Below are positions 34,063 to 44,010 of a stretch of DNA of 64,000 nt, piece after piece (position 1 is the stretch's first letter; each line of letters starts with the position of its first letter). Origin of the DNA: Telopea speciosissima (lineage: Eukaryota > Streptophyta > Magnoliopsida > Proteales > Proteaceae); contig NC_057925.1 of NCBI RefSeq assembly GCF_018873765.1, forward strand, positions 62,380,470 to 62,444,469. The letters are read 5' to 3'. The position numbers were made by a program, and so were the translations under genes. The notes under the pieces were generated by a model. It was not told the origin of the DNA, did not search any database, and was given only the letters and a program-made list of their open reading frames with translations.

Positions 34063-34275
34063 CGATCATTGGAGGAAAAACATTCCAGTTCTTGCAAAAT
34101 CACATAGGGTATATTCAATTGATCTTATTGGTTATGGTTATTCTGACAAACCAAATCCACTTGAGTTTGGGGTCAACTCCTTTTTACACATTTGAGACAT
34201 GGGCCAATCAGCTAAATGAGTTTTGCATTGATGTGGTTAAAGATGAAGCATTTTTCATATGTAACTGGATTGGAG
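34063..34275 (+). pseudogene. isolated alpha/beta-hydrolase exon, dead copy
   Basis: Bounded by a good acceptor ('ccttctgaacag|cg') and donor ('ggag|gtgatg'). Frame 1 reads HWRKNIPVLAKSHRVYSIDL then IGYGYSDKPNPLEFG; after a +1 frameshift in a T-run near 34175 frame 2 continues FYTFETWANQLNEFC, DVVKDEAFFICNWIGG. This is one exon of a plastid-type plant alpha/beta hydrolase (At5g19850-like). In the family the last motif is CNSIGG with the nucleophile serine; here TCG has become TGG, giving Trp. With no other exons, a frameshift and no nucleophile, it cannot be an enzyme. Intact splice borders show it was copied as genomic DNA. It ends 35 bp before the MAMYB start codon. Confidence 0.82.
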
Positions 34276-34309
34276 GTGATGGAAACTCTCTTGTTTTGTA
34301 GATCAAAAG

Positions 34310-35272
34310 ATGGAATTTTTGGACGAAGAAAGCCGACCGAGGTTCCTCTTCCATTCTCGCGTTTCTTCTTCTCACAGCCCGGAATCTGAAACCCAGAAGA
34401 TCAGCAAACCATTGGTCTTCATCTGCACTTCTGTTTCCATTCTCTTCTTCGTTCTCTCCTTTTTTCTTCAATCCGAAACCCTCAAATTCCTCTTCATATG
34501 GTTCTCTCTGTCCCTCCTTGTTGGCCCATTCGCTCCGATCTCTATCACCGGCGGCGACATTCGTGTCGGTAAGGGCGAGCCTCTCGAGCCATTGCCAGAT
34601 CTCGATCCGCCCCTCGAAGTCGATGAATCGAAGAAAAGAGCTTCCGGTCGCCGCCAGAAAGTTCGGAGATCTGAGGATTCCGTGGTGAACTCATCTTCAC
34701 TGGTGGTTGCAACTGTTAACAACTCAGAGAAGAAATTCGAAAAAAATAGAGGGAATCCTGCGTGTAACGATAATGGGTTTGTGGTTGAAGACGTAAAGGA
34801 GTGGACTGACGAGGATTTTGAGCTGCTGACGAAACAGATATCGAAGCATCCTGTTGGAGAGCCGAAACGATGGGAATTGATAGCTGAAGCTTTCCGGGGA
34901 CGGCACGAATTGGATAGTGTGATTAAGACGGCGAAATCACTGTCAGAGAAGAGACCCAGTGGTGGAGATTCATTCTCGCAGTTTCTGAAGCAAAGAAAAC
35001 CCTTAGACAAGCGGTTGGAAGCTGTGAATGAAGAATCAGCAGTTGGGTCGACGACTAATGTTGAGATTAAGAAAGAAAACATTGGTTTGAATTGGACCTC
35101 TGGCGAAGATATTGCTCTTCTTAATGCTCTGAAGGCATTTCCGAAAGATGTTCCGATGAGATGGGAGAAGATCGCAGCTGCTGTTCCGGGTAAATCTAAG
35201 GCTGTTTGTATGAAAAGAATCACCGAGTTGAAAAGGGATTTCCGTAGCTCAAAAGCTATTGCAGACTCATAG
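34310..35272 (+). CDS. MAMYB: membrane-anchored MYB/SANT protein (MAMYB type)
   Basis: Intronless 320-residue frame. Two hydrophobic segments at about 34-53 and 58-78 anchor the N-terminus. A basic stretch KKRASGRRQKVRR (108-120) could be a nuclear-localisation signal. SANT/MYB-like domain 1 is at about 164-212 (EWTDEDFELLTKQISKHP ... RWELIAEAF) and domain 2 at about 261-309 (NWTSGEDIALLNALKAFP ... RWEKIAAAVPGKSKAVCMKR). The order of two membrane helices, basic linker and two DnaJC2/zuotin-like SANT domains matches Arabidopsis MAMYB (At5g45420), described as an ER-associated MYB factor that regulates root-hair genes; that role is family knowledge. The start is the first ATG, preceded by an acceptor-like 'ttgttttgtag'. 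The 251-codon antisense frame is a shadow. Confidence 0.9.
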   Translation: MEFLDEESRPRFLFHSRVSSSHSPESETQKISKPLVFICTSVSILFFVLSFFLQSETLKFLFIWFSLSLLVGPFAPISITGGDIRVGKGEPLEPLPDLDPPLEVDESKKRASGRRQKVRRSEDSVVNSSSLVVATVNNSEKKFEKNRGNPACNDNGFVVEDVKEWTDEDFELLTKQISKHPVGEPKRWELIAEAFRGRHELDSVIKTAKSLSEKRPSGGDSFSQFLKQRKPLDKRLEAVNEESAVGSTTNVEIKKENIGLNWTSGEDIALLNALKAFPKDVPMRWEKIAAAVPGKSKAVCMKRITELKRDFRSSKAIADS

Positions 35273-37616
35273 TAAGGCCTTAATAAAATTGGGTAATTTG
35301 CCCATAGTTTCCAATTTCTTTCTACGGCATCAATGAGGTAAGAGTTGGATCGTTATCTTACTGACCAAAAATGTCAAAACTCGAAGGTTAATGAGTAATT
35401 TGTCAGAGATTATACTTTATTTTATTTATTTATTTTTTTGGGGGGTCTTCTTTTGCATTTGTTGTAAGAGTACAATTTATGGGTCTGGATTTTGATTTCA
35501 TGTTCATTGTTCGTCTCAGAGAGGAATCGGGTAGAGCTATTTAAGTTCCCAAAAAAAAAATGGATTGGAGGTGACCACTTTCTCTGAGTTTTTGTTTCAT
35601 TTGAGAATTGTTCCATCATTAATGGACTTTGATTCCTTCTGAATTTACTTATTCTCCATATATACGACTACAAGAGAGAAAAATATGTTGTATGGCTTTT
35701 GCAATTGTATAGCTCTCCTTTTTTTTTTTTTCCCACTCCACGGAATTTAGGTCTTCCTTTGCTACATTGATAAGGAGCTCATTCTAGATTCTAGAAGTAG
35801 TGAAGTTCGTGTCATTATTCTGGAATTTTATCATTTTGCAGGAAACATGTTGCTTTTAATGCACTTAGAGAAACTTCATACATAATTGCCCATAAAACCA
35901 GGATTTTTTTGTTTTCATGGCTCCCCCCTACCCCCCCCCCCCCCAACCCAAAAAAAAAAAATTTAAAATTGGGGTAAATGCTTGTACATGGTGGCTTCTT
36001 AAGCTTGTTTGATGAGAAATAGTTGTTCTTTTTGGCTCTAAATTTCAGTTTTAGATGGCTTGACTTTCATCTGTTTTTTGTGTTGAAAGATGAATGTAAT
36101 GAAAGGCCATTACTCCCTGTGTGTTTGTCTAACCTTCACGGCTACGTGTTGTTTTAAGGCTCATAGTTTCTGCAGGTTTATGCGTGCCTTTAGTTTCTTC
36201 TTGAGATTGGTTGGTTTTCTTTACATCTTCTTTTATTTATTCCATTCTCTTTCTCCCGCCTCTCTTCTTTTTATTCTATCTTTCCTCTGATGCTATTAGT
36301 TTTCTGTTTTTGATGCACATTAATGCCATTATTGAGTAATTTCAACTATAACTCAACGGGATTCTTTTTAATATACTCTAATTAGTGTAGGAATTGCAGA
36401 GCTAAAATGAACAATTTTCCTCAAACTTTGACTTTTTATCCTCCTGAAATTCCAGGCTGTGGCTTCTACCGTCTAAAGAGCAAACTAAAGGCTCTGTCTG
36501 GTCGGAAGCAAGGTTTTGTAAATTAATGCAAAGTTGAAACAAAAATTAAATGTAATATTATTCAACTGATGCCAACAATGATTGTTTAACTAAATCAAAA
36601 ACTTACTTTGGTAAACAAAGTTTTCAACTAATTTACTTATTAGCTTTTACAGAAAAGTGTGACAAAAGGAAATATTTTACTTCATTCTTCAACTACCGTC
36701 TAAATATTATTATTCTCTATCATGTCGTTGCTGTTTTTTGCTTAAAATATTTTACATTAATACATTTTATATTCGAACGGTAGGAAAGGAACCTAAACAA
36801 AAATTATGTATATAATCTCTGGAGCAACAAAATTAGCAAAAGGATGCAACAGCCAGAAATTTTAAAGTGTAAAAGCATCTGAGACCACCCGGGTCCTCCT
36901 GAGATTTGGCAGCTAATCAATTATCCAATCTCATGGCCAGTGTTTGTAAAGATGGAAACTGTTGTAAAGATGGATACGTATTAGATACGTACAAGTATGT
37001 TGTATTTGATGTGTTCAATTATTTATGTCCGAATCGAAACATGGGGGAATAAATTGTAAAGGGAAGATAACTAATATTGGAATAAATGATAACTAATCAA
37101 TGAGAAGATAAAATGAATCATACTATCAAATCATTCCATTCATTTGAATGTCGAACTAATTTTGTACAGTGAACAAAAAAAATCAATGGAACATTGTTAA
37201 ATCAATTTCTCTATTCATAACATCATATTCATTGATTTGTATCAATTCCATGTAAATCAAAAATATTCCCACTACTATTGAAATCATTAGATAATTAATT
37301 CACATATTCATAATTAACTTCATAATCAATGATTTTTTTTATCGGTTTCATTCGATTTAGTTTCGGCCTAGATATTGGTCGGTTCAGTGTGGTCTGGTTC
37401 TCAATCGATCCCGTCATACCCCAATCCAAAACCAATCAAATAAAGGTCGATTCGGTTCGGTCATAGATTTTCGACCGGTTCGGGGTTTGTTTTGACACCC
37501 CTAACTAATAGTTCAATTATATTCAGGTTCCATAATTAATGTTTATCTCATTCAGTTCACTTTAGCGTAAGTTTGTTTTATTTTTTTTGGTAGAATACTT
37601 CAGTGTGAGTAACCAG
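35273..37616. other. 3' flank of MAMYB and intergenic DNA
   Basis: Contains a likely 3' UTR, a poly-C tract at about 35931-35944 and AT-rich sequence. 'ggttcggtcatagattttcg' and 'tgacacccctaac' at about 37450-37505 are degenerate DNA-transposon words. No gene. Confidence 0.45.
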
Positions 37617-39570
37617 GCATGTATGATCCTTCTTCCTGCCTCAACCCATGACTCTATAAGGAAGGCCATTAGTAACTTCTATTAGGGACAAAACGAAGAG
37701 GAAACCAAGATTCACTGGATCTCTTGAAATTCGGAGATTGTGTAGATCTAAAGAAAAGGGGGATCTTGGTTTAAGAGATCCAATATTGCAGAACCGGGGT
37801 CTTCTCTCAAAGGCTACATGGAGGCTCTTGGAGGATCCAACATCCCTCTGGGCCAGATTTACAAAGGCAATCTATTTCCCAAATTCGGAGTTCCTTGATG
37901 CCTCTTTGGGTAACAAACCTTCGTGGGGTTGGCGGAGTATTGTCATGGGAATGGTTTACTTTGGGATGTTGGAAGGGGTGACAGGATCGATATCTGGGGA
38001 GGAAACTGGCTACTGTCCTCATTGAACTTCAAGGTGCAATATCCTAAGCCAAGTGGATGTAATTTATCTCTGGTTTCAGAATTGATCGATCAGCACAATA
38101 GAACCTGGAAGCTGGATTTGCTGGACTTATTCTTTCATCCATCAGATAAGGAGCAGATATTGAAGATTAAGTTGAGTATATTGCCGAGGGAGGATAGACT
38201 GGTCTGGGGTACAGCCAAAATGGGAAGTTTTCTATCAAGTCTGCCTATCACCTCTTTTCAAACCAACGAGATCAGCTGATGAGCTCTCAAACTCCTACAT
38301 CTAATCGCCATGAGTGGGAGGAGGTTCCCACTGATACTTGGAAAAGAATTTGGAGCTACAAGTCTTTGCCAAAAATCAACACTTTCTTATGGAGAGTGTG
38401 TGCTCAAGGGATTGCTACTGGGAGTAACCTAGCCAAGAGACAAGTGCTGATTGATCCAAGCTTCAGCAGGTGTGGTTGCAAACTTGAATCGGTAGATCAC
38501 ATGCCACTTGAATGCCCTGGAAGCTGTCTTGTTGCATACATGGTGCCGCAGAATGAATCCCCAAAGATCTCTCTCTGGCTACATAATTGGAATTGCTTCC
38601 CTTTCCCAAACAAAGAGAGTAGAGTGGAGAGTTTGAGTCTAAGCACATTCATCTGTTGGCAATTGTAGATTGCTATAAATGACTCTGTATTTTGGGAGAA
38701 GAGATTGGTCTCCAATGGAGGTGATTTGCACAGCCCAGTAGGCATGATGAATTTTGGTCCCTGTCCAAGGCTCAAGCTTCGTCTATTCGCTCTACATATA
38801 CAGTTGATCAGGAAGTGCAGCGAAGATGGGACAAAACCACCCCTAAACATCCTGAAGATCAATTGTGACGCAGCCTGTACTTTGGACCCCCCCCCCCCCC
38901 TGGAGGAGGCTTGGGTGTGGTGATTCGCGATTCCCTTGGTCAGATGATAATGACCATCTGTGAGCTGTGCTCCTTATCCAATGCTCTAAAAGGAGAAGCG
39001 GCTGTAGTTTGTCGGGGTTTACTTGAGGTTTAGACGAAGGATATCCCTTTCATCCTGGTCGAATCAGATAATTCTACTCTTTTCCCTGCCTTGAACAATC
39101 CTACGAGCAACACACCTCTCTGTGCATTGCTGGAATTATGTCAAATATCTTTCAACTGGTTCCTCAATTTAGAGAATGTTCCTTTGCCCTTGTTTTTAGG
39201 GATGTAAATGAATAACCGAAATCTGTTTCCATATCCGTTTAGTACTATCTGAACCGGTCCGAAAGCTAAACGGATGCGAATACGGATAGACTATAGTTAT
39301 CCAAAAAGCTATATTTATATGTAAACGGATAAAATATCCGATCTGTATCCGTATTCGTATCCATTTAGCACTATCCGAATCCGTCCGATAGCTAAACGGA
39401 TGCGGATGCGGATATAGCACTATCTGAACCGAATCCGATCCGTTTACAACCCTACTTATTTCTAGGGATGCAAACTCTGTGGCGCATTCCCTAAGTCGGA
39501 AGGCTGTCTTTAGCATACAAGACATATTGGCCTATATCCATTCACTGGCTTCAGGATCTTTGTAATTCAT
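37617..39570 (+). pseudogene. L1-type LINE remnant (RT end, zf-RVT, RNase H)
   Basis: Plus-strand pieces in three frames follow the LINE order. End of the RT region: STHDSIRKAISNFY, then EEETKIHWIS and KGDLGLRDPILQNRGLLSKA. Linker: DRIDIWGGNWLL. zf-RVT: DTWKRIWSYKSLPKINTFLW then CGCKLESVDHMPLECP. RNase H: LKINCDAACT, RDSLGQMIMT, and near 39470 the end motif RDANSVAHSLSRKA. There are multiple frameshifts, and a C14 tract at 38887-38900 lies inside the RNase H part. A 257-bp MITE (39198-39454) splits the last motif. Non-functional. Confidence 0.85.
39198..39454. mobile_element. 'CGGAT'-rich small TIR element, copy 2, inside the LINE
   Basis: Starts 'agggatgtaaatgaataacc' and ends 'cgtttacaacccta'; the ends are imperfect inverted repeats. 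Flanks 'cttgttttt' and 'cttatttct' match in 7 of 9 positions, as expected for a worn 9-bp (Mutator-type) target duplication. Removing the element restores the RNase H motif RDANSVAH of the host LINE in one frame, which confirms both the insertion point and the host identity. Confidence 0.8.
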
Positions 39571-40405
39571 GGCCAGTTTTTCATAGGCATGTATGATGCA
39601 TCTTCGTTTCCATTACTAGAGTCTAGAAGGGATCTTTATCTGGGGGGCGATAATTTTCCGTCTAGAAGTAGCAACAGCATATAGAAAGTGGTTACCCCCA
39701 AAAAAAAAAATTTGTAATAGAAGTCATATCCATACAAAGCTAACGATCGACCATGCATGATTTTTTTTTTTTTTTTTTGATAAAACCCATAGCGTGAAAT
39801 GCAAGTTTCTAAAGAGGTGGGTGGCACGTTGTGGTCCCTCATTATCACTACCAACCATAATTCCATATTCCATAGGCCCCAGAACTAAAATAAAAAAAAA
39901 GAAGAAGGAAATAATCGTTAAAATTACTCAATCAATACTTAAAGAATTAATACTGTTTACCAAAAAAAAAAAATTTAATTTAATACCTCTACTTCTCCCG
40001 CTCCCCAGTTCTTTGATCGCTTTATTGGCCCAAACGCTAAACTACCTTCTTCCCCACTCTCTATCCCCGCCACAAAAACACACCAAAAAAAAAAACCCTT
40101 CTCGCCTCATAAAAAGAATCGAAACATTTACATTGAAAAATCTGAAATTACAATCCAATCACACCCAAACTTAACAAATCCTCAACAACTTTAATACATT
40201 GTGAAATTAAAAAAAAATATAATAATCAATATCGAAAAACCAAACAAATAAAGAAAGAAAGGAAAAAAAAATCCAAAAGACTCTAAGAGTCCTCCTCAAC
40301 CCTATTCGATATCTCTGTGTCGGAGTAGATCTGTGGATCGAAGGAGGCGGTAGTGACTGAAACAGAAGTCGATCTTCCTATCTACGACATAAGATCCATT
40401 CTCTA
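39571..40405. other. intergenic, poly-A/T rich
   Basis: Several long A and T runs (39759-39778, 39961-39973) and a region with lysine-rich shadow frames. The part next to 40405 is presumably the 3' UTR of the arabinogalactan peptide gene. No other feature. Confidence 0.45.
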
Positions 40406-40585
40406 TTAAAAGAGGAATCCGAAGGCAAGAGCCGTTAGAGAGGCGAAGACAGTAGGAACAAAGACGGCCGCATCAGAAGCGGGAGCTGGTGCCGGAGCCT
40501 CAGCTGCTGCCACATTCTGGACCGCCGAGACGGCCAATACCATGAGTATCACAGCGGCGAAGAGTCTCATCTTCAACGCCTCCAT
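40406..40585 (-). CDS. arabinogalactan peptide (AGP12/13/14 type)
   Basis: A 59-residue frame on the minus strand, too short for many ORF filters and hidden under longer antisense frames. It starts MEALKMRLFAAVILMVLAVS (signal peptide, cleavage expected after about residue 28, VAAA). The mature part is EAPAPAPASD (29-38), whose Ala-Pro repeats are the usual sites for hydroxyproline O-glycosylation by arabinogalactan. It ends with FVPTVFASLTALAFGFLF, a C-terminal GPI-anchor signal. The mature product would be a glycosylated peptide of roughly 10-13 residues at the plasma membrane or cell wall. Start, length and all three parts match plant AG-peptides. The upstream leader contains a (CCG)n tract at about 40620-40646. 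Confidence 0.9.
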   Translation of the reverse strand: MEALKMRLFAAVILMVLAVSAVQNVAAAEAPAPAPASDAAVFVPTVFASLTALAFGFLF

Positions 40586-40762
40586 CTATAATATTTTTTT
40601 TCTTCTTCTTCTCTGTCCTGCTGCTGCCGCCGCCGCCGCCGCCGCCGGGAGAGAGACGGTCTCTACGATTCCTCTTGAAGGGTTTCAGAAAGGAATTGCA
40701 GCAAGCGCAATTAGAACTCAGCAGCAAAGGTGGGTGGGGAAAAAATGGGGGAGTGCAGGGGG

Positions 40763-40770
40763 GTTTATAT
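40763..40770 (-). promoter_or_regulatory. TATA box of the AG-peptide gene
   Basis: Minus strand reads 'atataaac', about 180 bp upstream of the AG-peptide start codon. A (GA)n tract at about 40871-40897 lies upstream of it, a common GAGA-type context in plant promoters. Confidence 0.55.
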
Positions 40771-40869
40771 GGGGAAGAGCAAAGCGAGTGTTCGGGCAGG
40801 CTGCCCAAAATGAAAAAATGACCGTTCAACAGACATGCTCTCCGCTTTCAACCCGGAAACCCTTAAATT

Positions 40870-40870
<1 letters not shown>

Positions 40871-40897
<27 letters not shown>
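40871..40897. repeat. (GA)n microsatellite
   Basis: About 13 GA units, on the promoter side of the AG-peptide gene. Confidence 0.9.
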
Positions 40898-40900
<3 letters not shown>

Positions 40901-41114
40901 TGAAGCTGCCCGCTGTTGACAGAGTGTCTGTCCTCTCTCCTTGAGGTGCCATACAGCTGTCTCCTCTTTAGTGGGTCCCCACCTTTTTCTGTCCCTTTCT
41001 TAACCACCATGTTACTCATTTTTATTTTCTTACCCTTTTTAATTAAATTAAATTAAATTAAACTATTCGTTTTTTATTCAGATTTCGAGATATTTTTTTT
41101 TTAAAGAATAAAGT

Positions 41115-41601
41115 AAGGGTGTCAAACCTGCACGAACTGGTACAGTCGACCGAAGATACCTAGACTGAACCGTACCGATCCTATTGGTTTTGGATTGGGG
41201 GTATGAGTGTATGAGAGGATCAGAGGACCGGCTGAAATTGGACTGCATAAAATCAAACAGACCGATATGCAAATCGAAAATCGAATCGAATGAGAGCAAT
41301 AAAAAAAAAATAAATATTAAATTATGAATAGATGAATTGATTATCGATTGATTTCAATATTATTGAGAAAATTATGATTATAAAAGGAATCGTTACAAAT
41401 CAATTATTATAAGGTTATGAATAGAAAAATTGATTTGTAACAATGCTTCAATTGATTTCTTTGTTCATTATACAAAATTAGTTGGATAATTAACTGAATG
41501 ATTTGATACTAGGGTTCATTTTTTGTTTTTTTTTTAATTTCAATATTAGTCATGTTTTCATAGATTAGTTATCCATTGATTTCAATCTTCCCCTTACAAT
41601 G
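41115..41601. repeat. degenerate DNA-transposon remnant
   Basis: Starts 'aagggtgtcaaacctgcacg' and runs through 'gaaccgtaccgatcctattgg' and 'aaatcgaaaatcgaatcgaa'. It resumes beyond the LINE at 42671, so the LINE inserted into it. Non-coding. Confidence 0.45.
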
Positions 41602-41616
41602 ATAAACAATAGTTTG

Positions 41617-42655
41617 GAAATTTTTAGTTTTTTTTTGAAATTGGAGAGCTTTAATAGTAGGGAGGGGGTTAGGGGATGGGGATAGGCCCCAAGGTGGTTT
41701 GAACTCATGACCTCTTATTTTCTTGGTGGCGCAGGAGGACAAAGATGGTCCCATTATCTAGAGTTTGGGATATAATCCTAATTATCTGCTGCAAAAATAT
41801 CTGGTGGGAGCGGAATAGAAGAAGATATGCCAACTTGAGTAGAACTCCTTCAGAAGTAGTGAGGCTATGCTACAAGGAGGTAGAAGAAAGCCTACAGGCG
41901 AAAGGTGGAGTGCATGTAAAAATGGTGAGTGACTTATCCATGGCACATTTCTTCAAGGTGAATATACAAAAGACACCAGCAAGAAGGATTTTAGAAGTTC
42001 GATGGAAGCAGCCCCCAAGAGGGTGGTGGAAGCTAAATATCGATGGCTCATCTTTAGGGAATCCGGGCTCAATTGGAGTAGGGGGTCTGATTCGTGATCA
42101 CTTGGGAAAGGTGATAAGATGTTTCTCTGAATTCCAAGGTGAAGGAACAAATTACATGACTGAGCTAGGAGCCTTCTTTTCAGGGGTTGAACACGCAAGA
42201 GAAATGGGTGCGAAATTTATTTGGATTGAGTGTGACTCTGAAACGGTTGTCTACTCAATCCTTTCCAGCAATCTACCCTGGAGTCGATTAAACATGTGGT
42301 GCAAAGCAAACAACTTTCTTAGCACCATAAAGTGGCGAATAACTCATTGCTATAGAGAAGCAAATTCAGCTACGGATGCTCTTGCTAGACATGCGGCAAA
42401 AAGGAAGGAGAATAATTGCTGGGTGACAGCACCACAGTTTATTAGACAAACCATTTATTGGGAAGCGCTAGATCGACCTTTCTATCGCTTCACTTAAATA
42501 GCATAAGTATGTAATCACCCAGACCAAATATGACCTAAAGGTTTTAAGCTCAAGGGTCATGTTTTCTGGGGAGATTAAGATGTTTTTTCTCAGTTTTCTT
42601 TACACTGTAAACATCCTTTTATTATAAATACACATTACTGATCTTTAACAAAAAA
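41617..42655 (+). mobile_element. 5'-truncated LINE insertion with 15-bp target duplication
   Basis: The 15-base word 'ataaacaatagtttg' occurs immediately before (41602-41616) and after (42656-42670) this segment. The right end is A-rich ('aacaaaaaa'), as expected for target-primed reverse transcription. The inserted 1.04 kb contains only the C-terminal RNase H part of an L1-type LINE, so it is strongly 5' truncated. The first 100 bp or so of the insert are not obviously LINE coding sequence. Confidence 0.8.
41745..42497 (+). CDS. LINE-derived RNase H domain protein, intact 250-residue frame
   Basis: Open from ATG to TAA without interruption. Residues 1-50 (IWWERNRRRYANLSRTPSEV) are the W-x-x-R-N linker between zf-RVT and RNase H in plant LINEs. 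The RNase H fold occupies about 90-225. Candidate catalytic acids are Asp in LNIDGSSLGNPG, Glu in YMTELGAFFSGVE, Asp in IECDSE and Asp in REANSATDALARHA, so the DEDD set looks complete. The protein lacks any reverse transcriptase or endonuclease. The simplest reading is a young 5'-truncated LINE copy whose frame has not yet decayed; expression as a stand-alone RNase H-like protein is possible but not shown. Confidence 0.75.
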   Translation: MVPLSRVWDIILIICCKNIWWERNRRRYANLSRTPSEVVRLCYKEVEESLQAKGGVHVKMVSDLSMAHFFKVNIQKTPARRILEVRWKQPPRGWWKLNIDGSSLGNPGSIGVGGLIRDHLGKVIRCFSEFQGEGTNYMTELGAFFSGVEHAREMGAKFIWIECDSETVVYSILSSNLPWSRLNMWCKANNFLSTIKWRITHCYREANSATDALARHAAKRKENNCWVTAPQFIRQTIYWEALDRPFYRFT

Positions 42656-42670
42656 ATAAACAATAGTTTG

Positions 42671-42906
42671 ATTTGTACCAATGATTTATCCTATTTATCC
42701 ATTGATTCAATATTAGTTAGTTTACCCTTACAATTTATTCATCTTTATTCCTAATACAATAGGAGCACATCAAATCAATTTTCTATTCCAACTAGTTGTT
42801 TACTTGTTTAATTTGGGGAAAGTGATTTAAAGTGTTTTTATTGAATCTTTGCTCACTAAAGGTTATGAGTGTACGGTTTTATTGTGGTTCAAGTCAAAAA
42901 ATAAAA
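42671..42906. other. continuation of the degenerate repeat interrupted by the LINE
   Basis: Resumes the sequence type left at 41601, with 'atttatcctatttatccatt' echoing 'attagttatccattgattt'. No gene. Confidence 0.4.
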
Positions 42907-43280
42907 GGTAAAAATGTAAAATACACATACCCCCTAAAATGCCCCACATATTCTTCATACCCTCTACGGTTTTGACAAGTCCACACGCACCCTTTGAAAA
43001 TTCCACATACCACCTCTACTTTTCAACCTAAAGCCATATAAATCCACACCGTTAATTTTAGGTGTTAAATGCTAAAAACTTTTTTATTGACTAGTCTACC
43101 CTTTCGATATGGGTAGCTGCATAATTTTATTTCTGATGTTTAGTAGAAGGGTAAAATAGTCCTTCTCTACAATAACTAACAGTAAGTTATTGGAGAGGGG
43201 GTCTAGGTGTAATTAGAGAAAGTCAAAGGATGGAATGTGTAATTAGGGAAAAATATAAGGAAGGGGAATGTAATTTACCC
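42907..43280. mobile_element. short TIR element, relative of 1398-3399 and 11660-13521
   Basis: Ends 'ggtaaaaatgtaaaatacac' and, complemented, 'gggtaaattacattcccctt' are imperfect inverted repeats. The inner words 'gggtaaaatagtcctt', 'aactaacagtaagtta' and 'gtgtaattagggaaa' match the subterminal blocks of the two long elements. At 374 bp it carries no cargo, so it shows the bare element skeleton. Confidence 0.6.
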
Positions 43281-43827
43281 TTCCCTTCCCTTTTTGTTTT
43301 CTTCTCCTTTTTTTCCAAGTTTGAATTGGTGAAATGAAGTAACAAGTGAATTTTCGTTAAATCAGTCAACCTGTTGCATCGTCTTAGGATTAAACCCTAA
43401 GCCTTCATGGCATTCATTCTAGTCTAATGCACGAGGGTTCCGCCATTGCGGGTCTAGGGAGGATCATAATATATGCAGTCTTACCCTTGTTCTGTAGAGA
43501 GATTGTTTCCCATAGAAACTAAGATTGGTACATTTGACCTATTATTGATTGTCTTTTGTCTAATTCGTAAAAGTTCTTTAAGTTAAGAGTGAAAATCAAA
43601 AAGATTTTAAAATAATTTAAATGAAGAGGGATCAATGCTAAGGTGTGTGGTCTCTGCACTAGCACAAAGGTCAATGAGAACATGCGCAAAGGCATCCAAC
43701 AAAGGAAGATTCTTCATTTCACGAGAAGTGGGGTGGTCATTTCGCCCTTCCTAGTCTAGGTCCAGGCACCACGCAACATGGCAACCTTCTTTTTCCCATA
43801 TTTAAAGATGTAATATTTACTATTAGG

Positions 43828-44010
43828 GAAAGAGAACGCTACATGGTGGTGTGCGGCGTGTAGTCCCTGCGGCCAAACACAGTGCCATGGGAAATGAACA
43901 CCATACCCTCAAGGATTTCTACCTTTCCATGGGGCGTGACGATCATTTCGCATGGCCCTATGTCTGGGCAAAGGAACCGCGTACCACACACGACCAAGTA
44001 GTATTCTTTC
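43828..44010. repeat. dispersed repeat 'GGGAAAGAGAACGCTAC', copy 2
   Basis: 'agggaaagagaacgctacat', then 'gtgtgcggcgtg..gtccctgcgg' and 'accctcaaggatttctacct', homologous to 13542-13680. Non-coding. Confidence 0.5.

Noticed and set aside
34092..34301. 69-codon plus-strand frame as a small gene
   Set aside because: It is the second frame of the broken hydrolase exon; its first half is a frameshifted translation.
34468..35223. 251-codon minus-strand frame
   Set aside because: Exact antisense of the MAMYB coding region, no domain of its own.
40500..40871. 109-codon frames on both strands
   Set aside because: One overlaps the AG-peptide gene out of frame and the other is antisense; both are driven by the (CCG)n tract.
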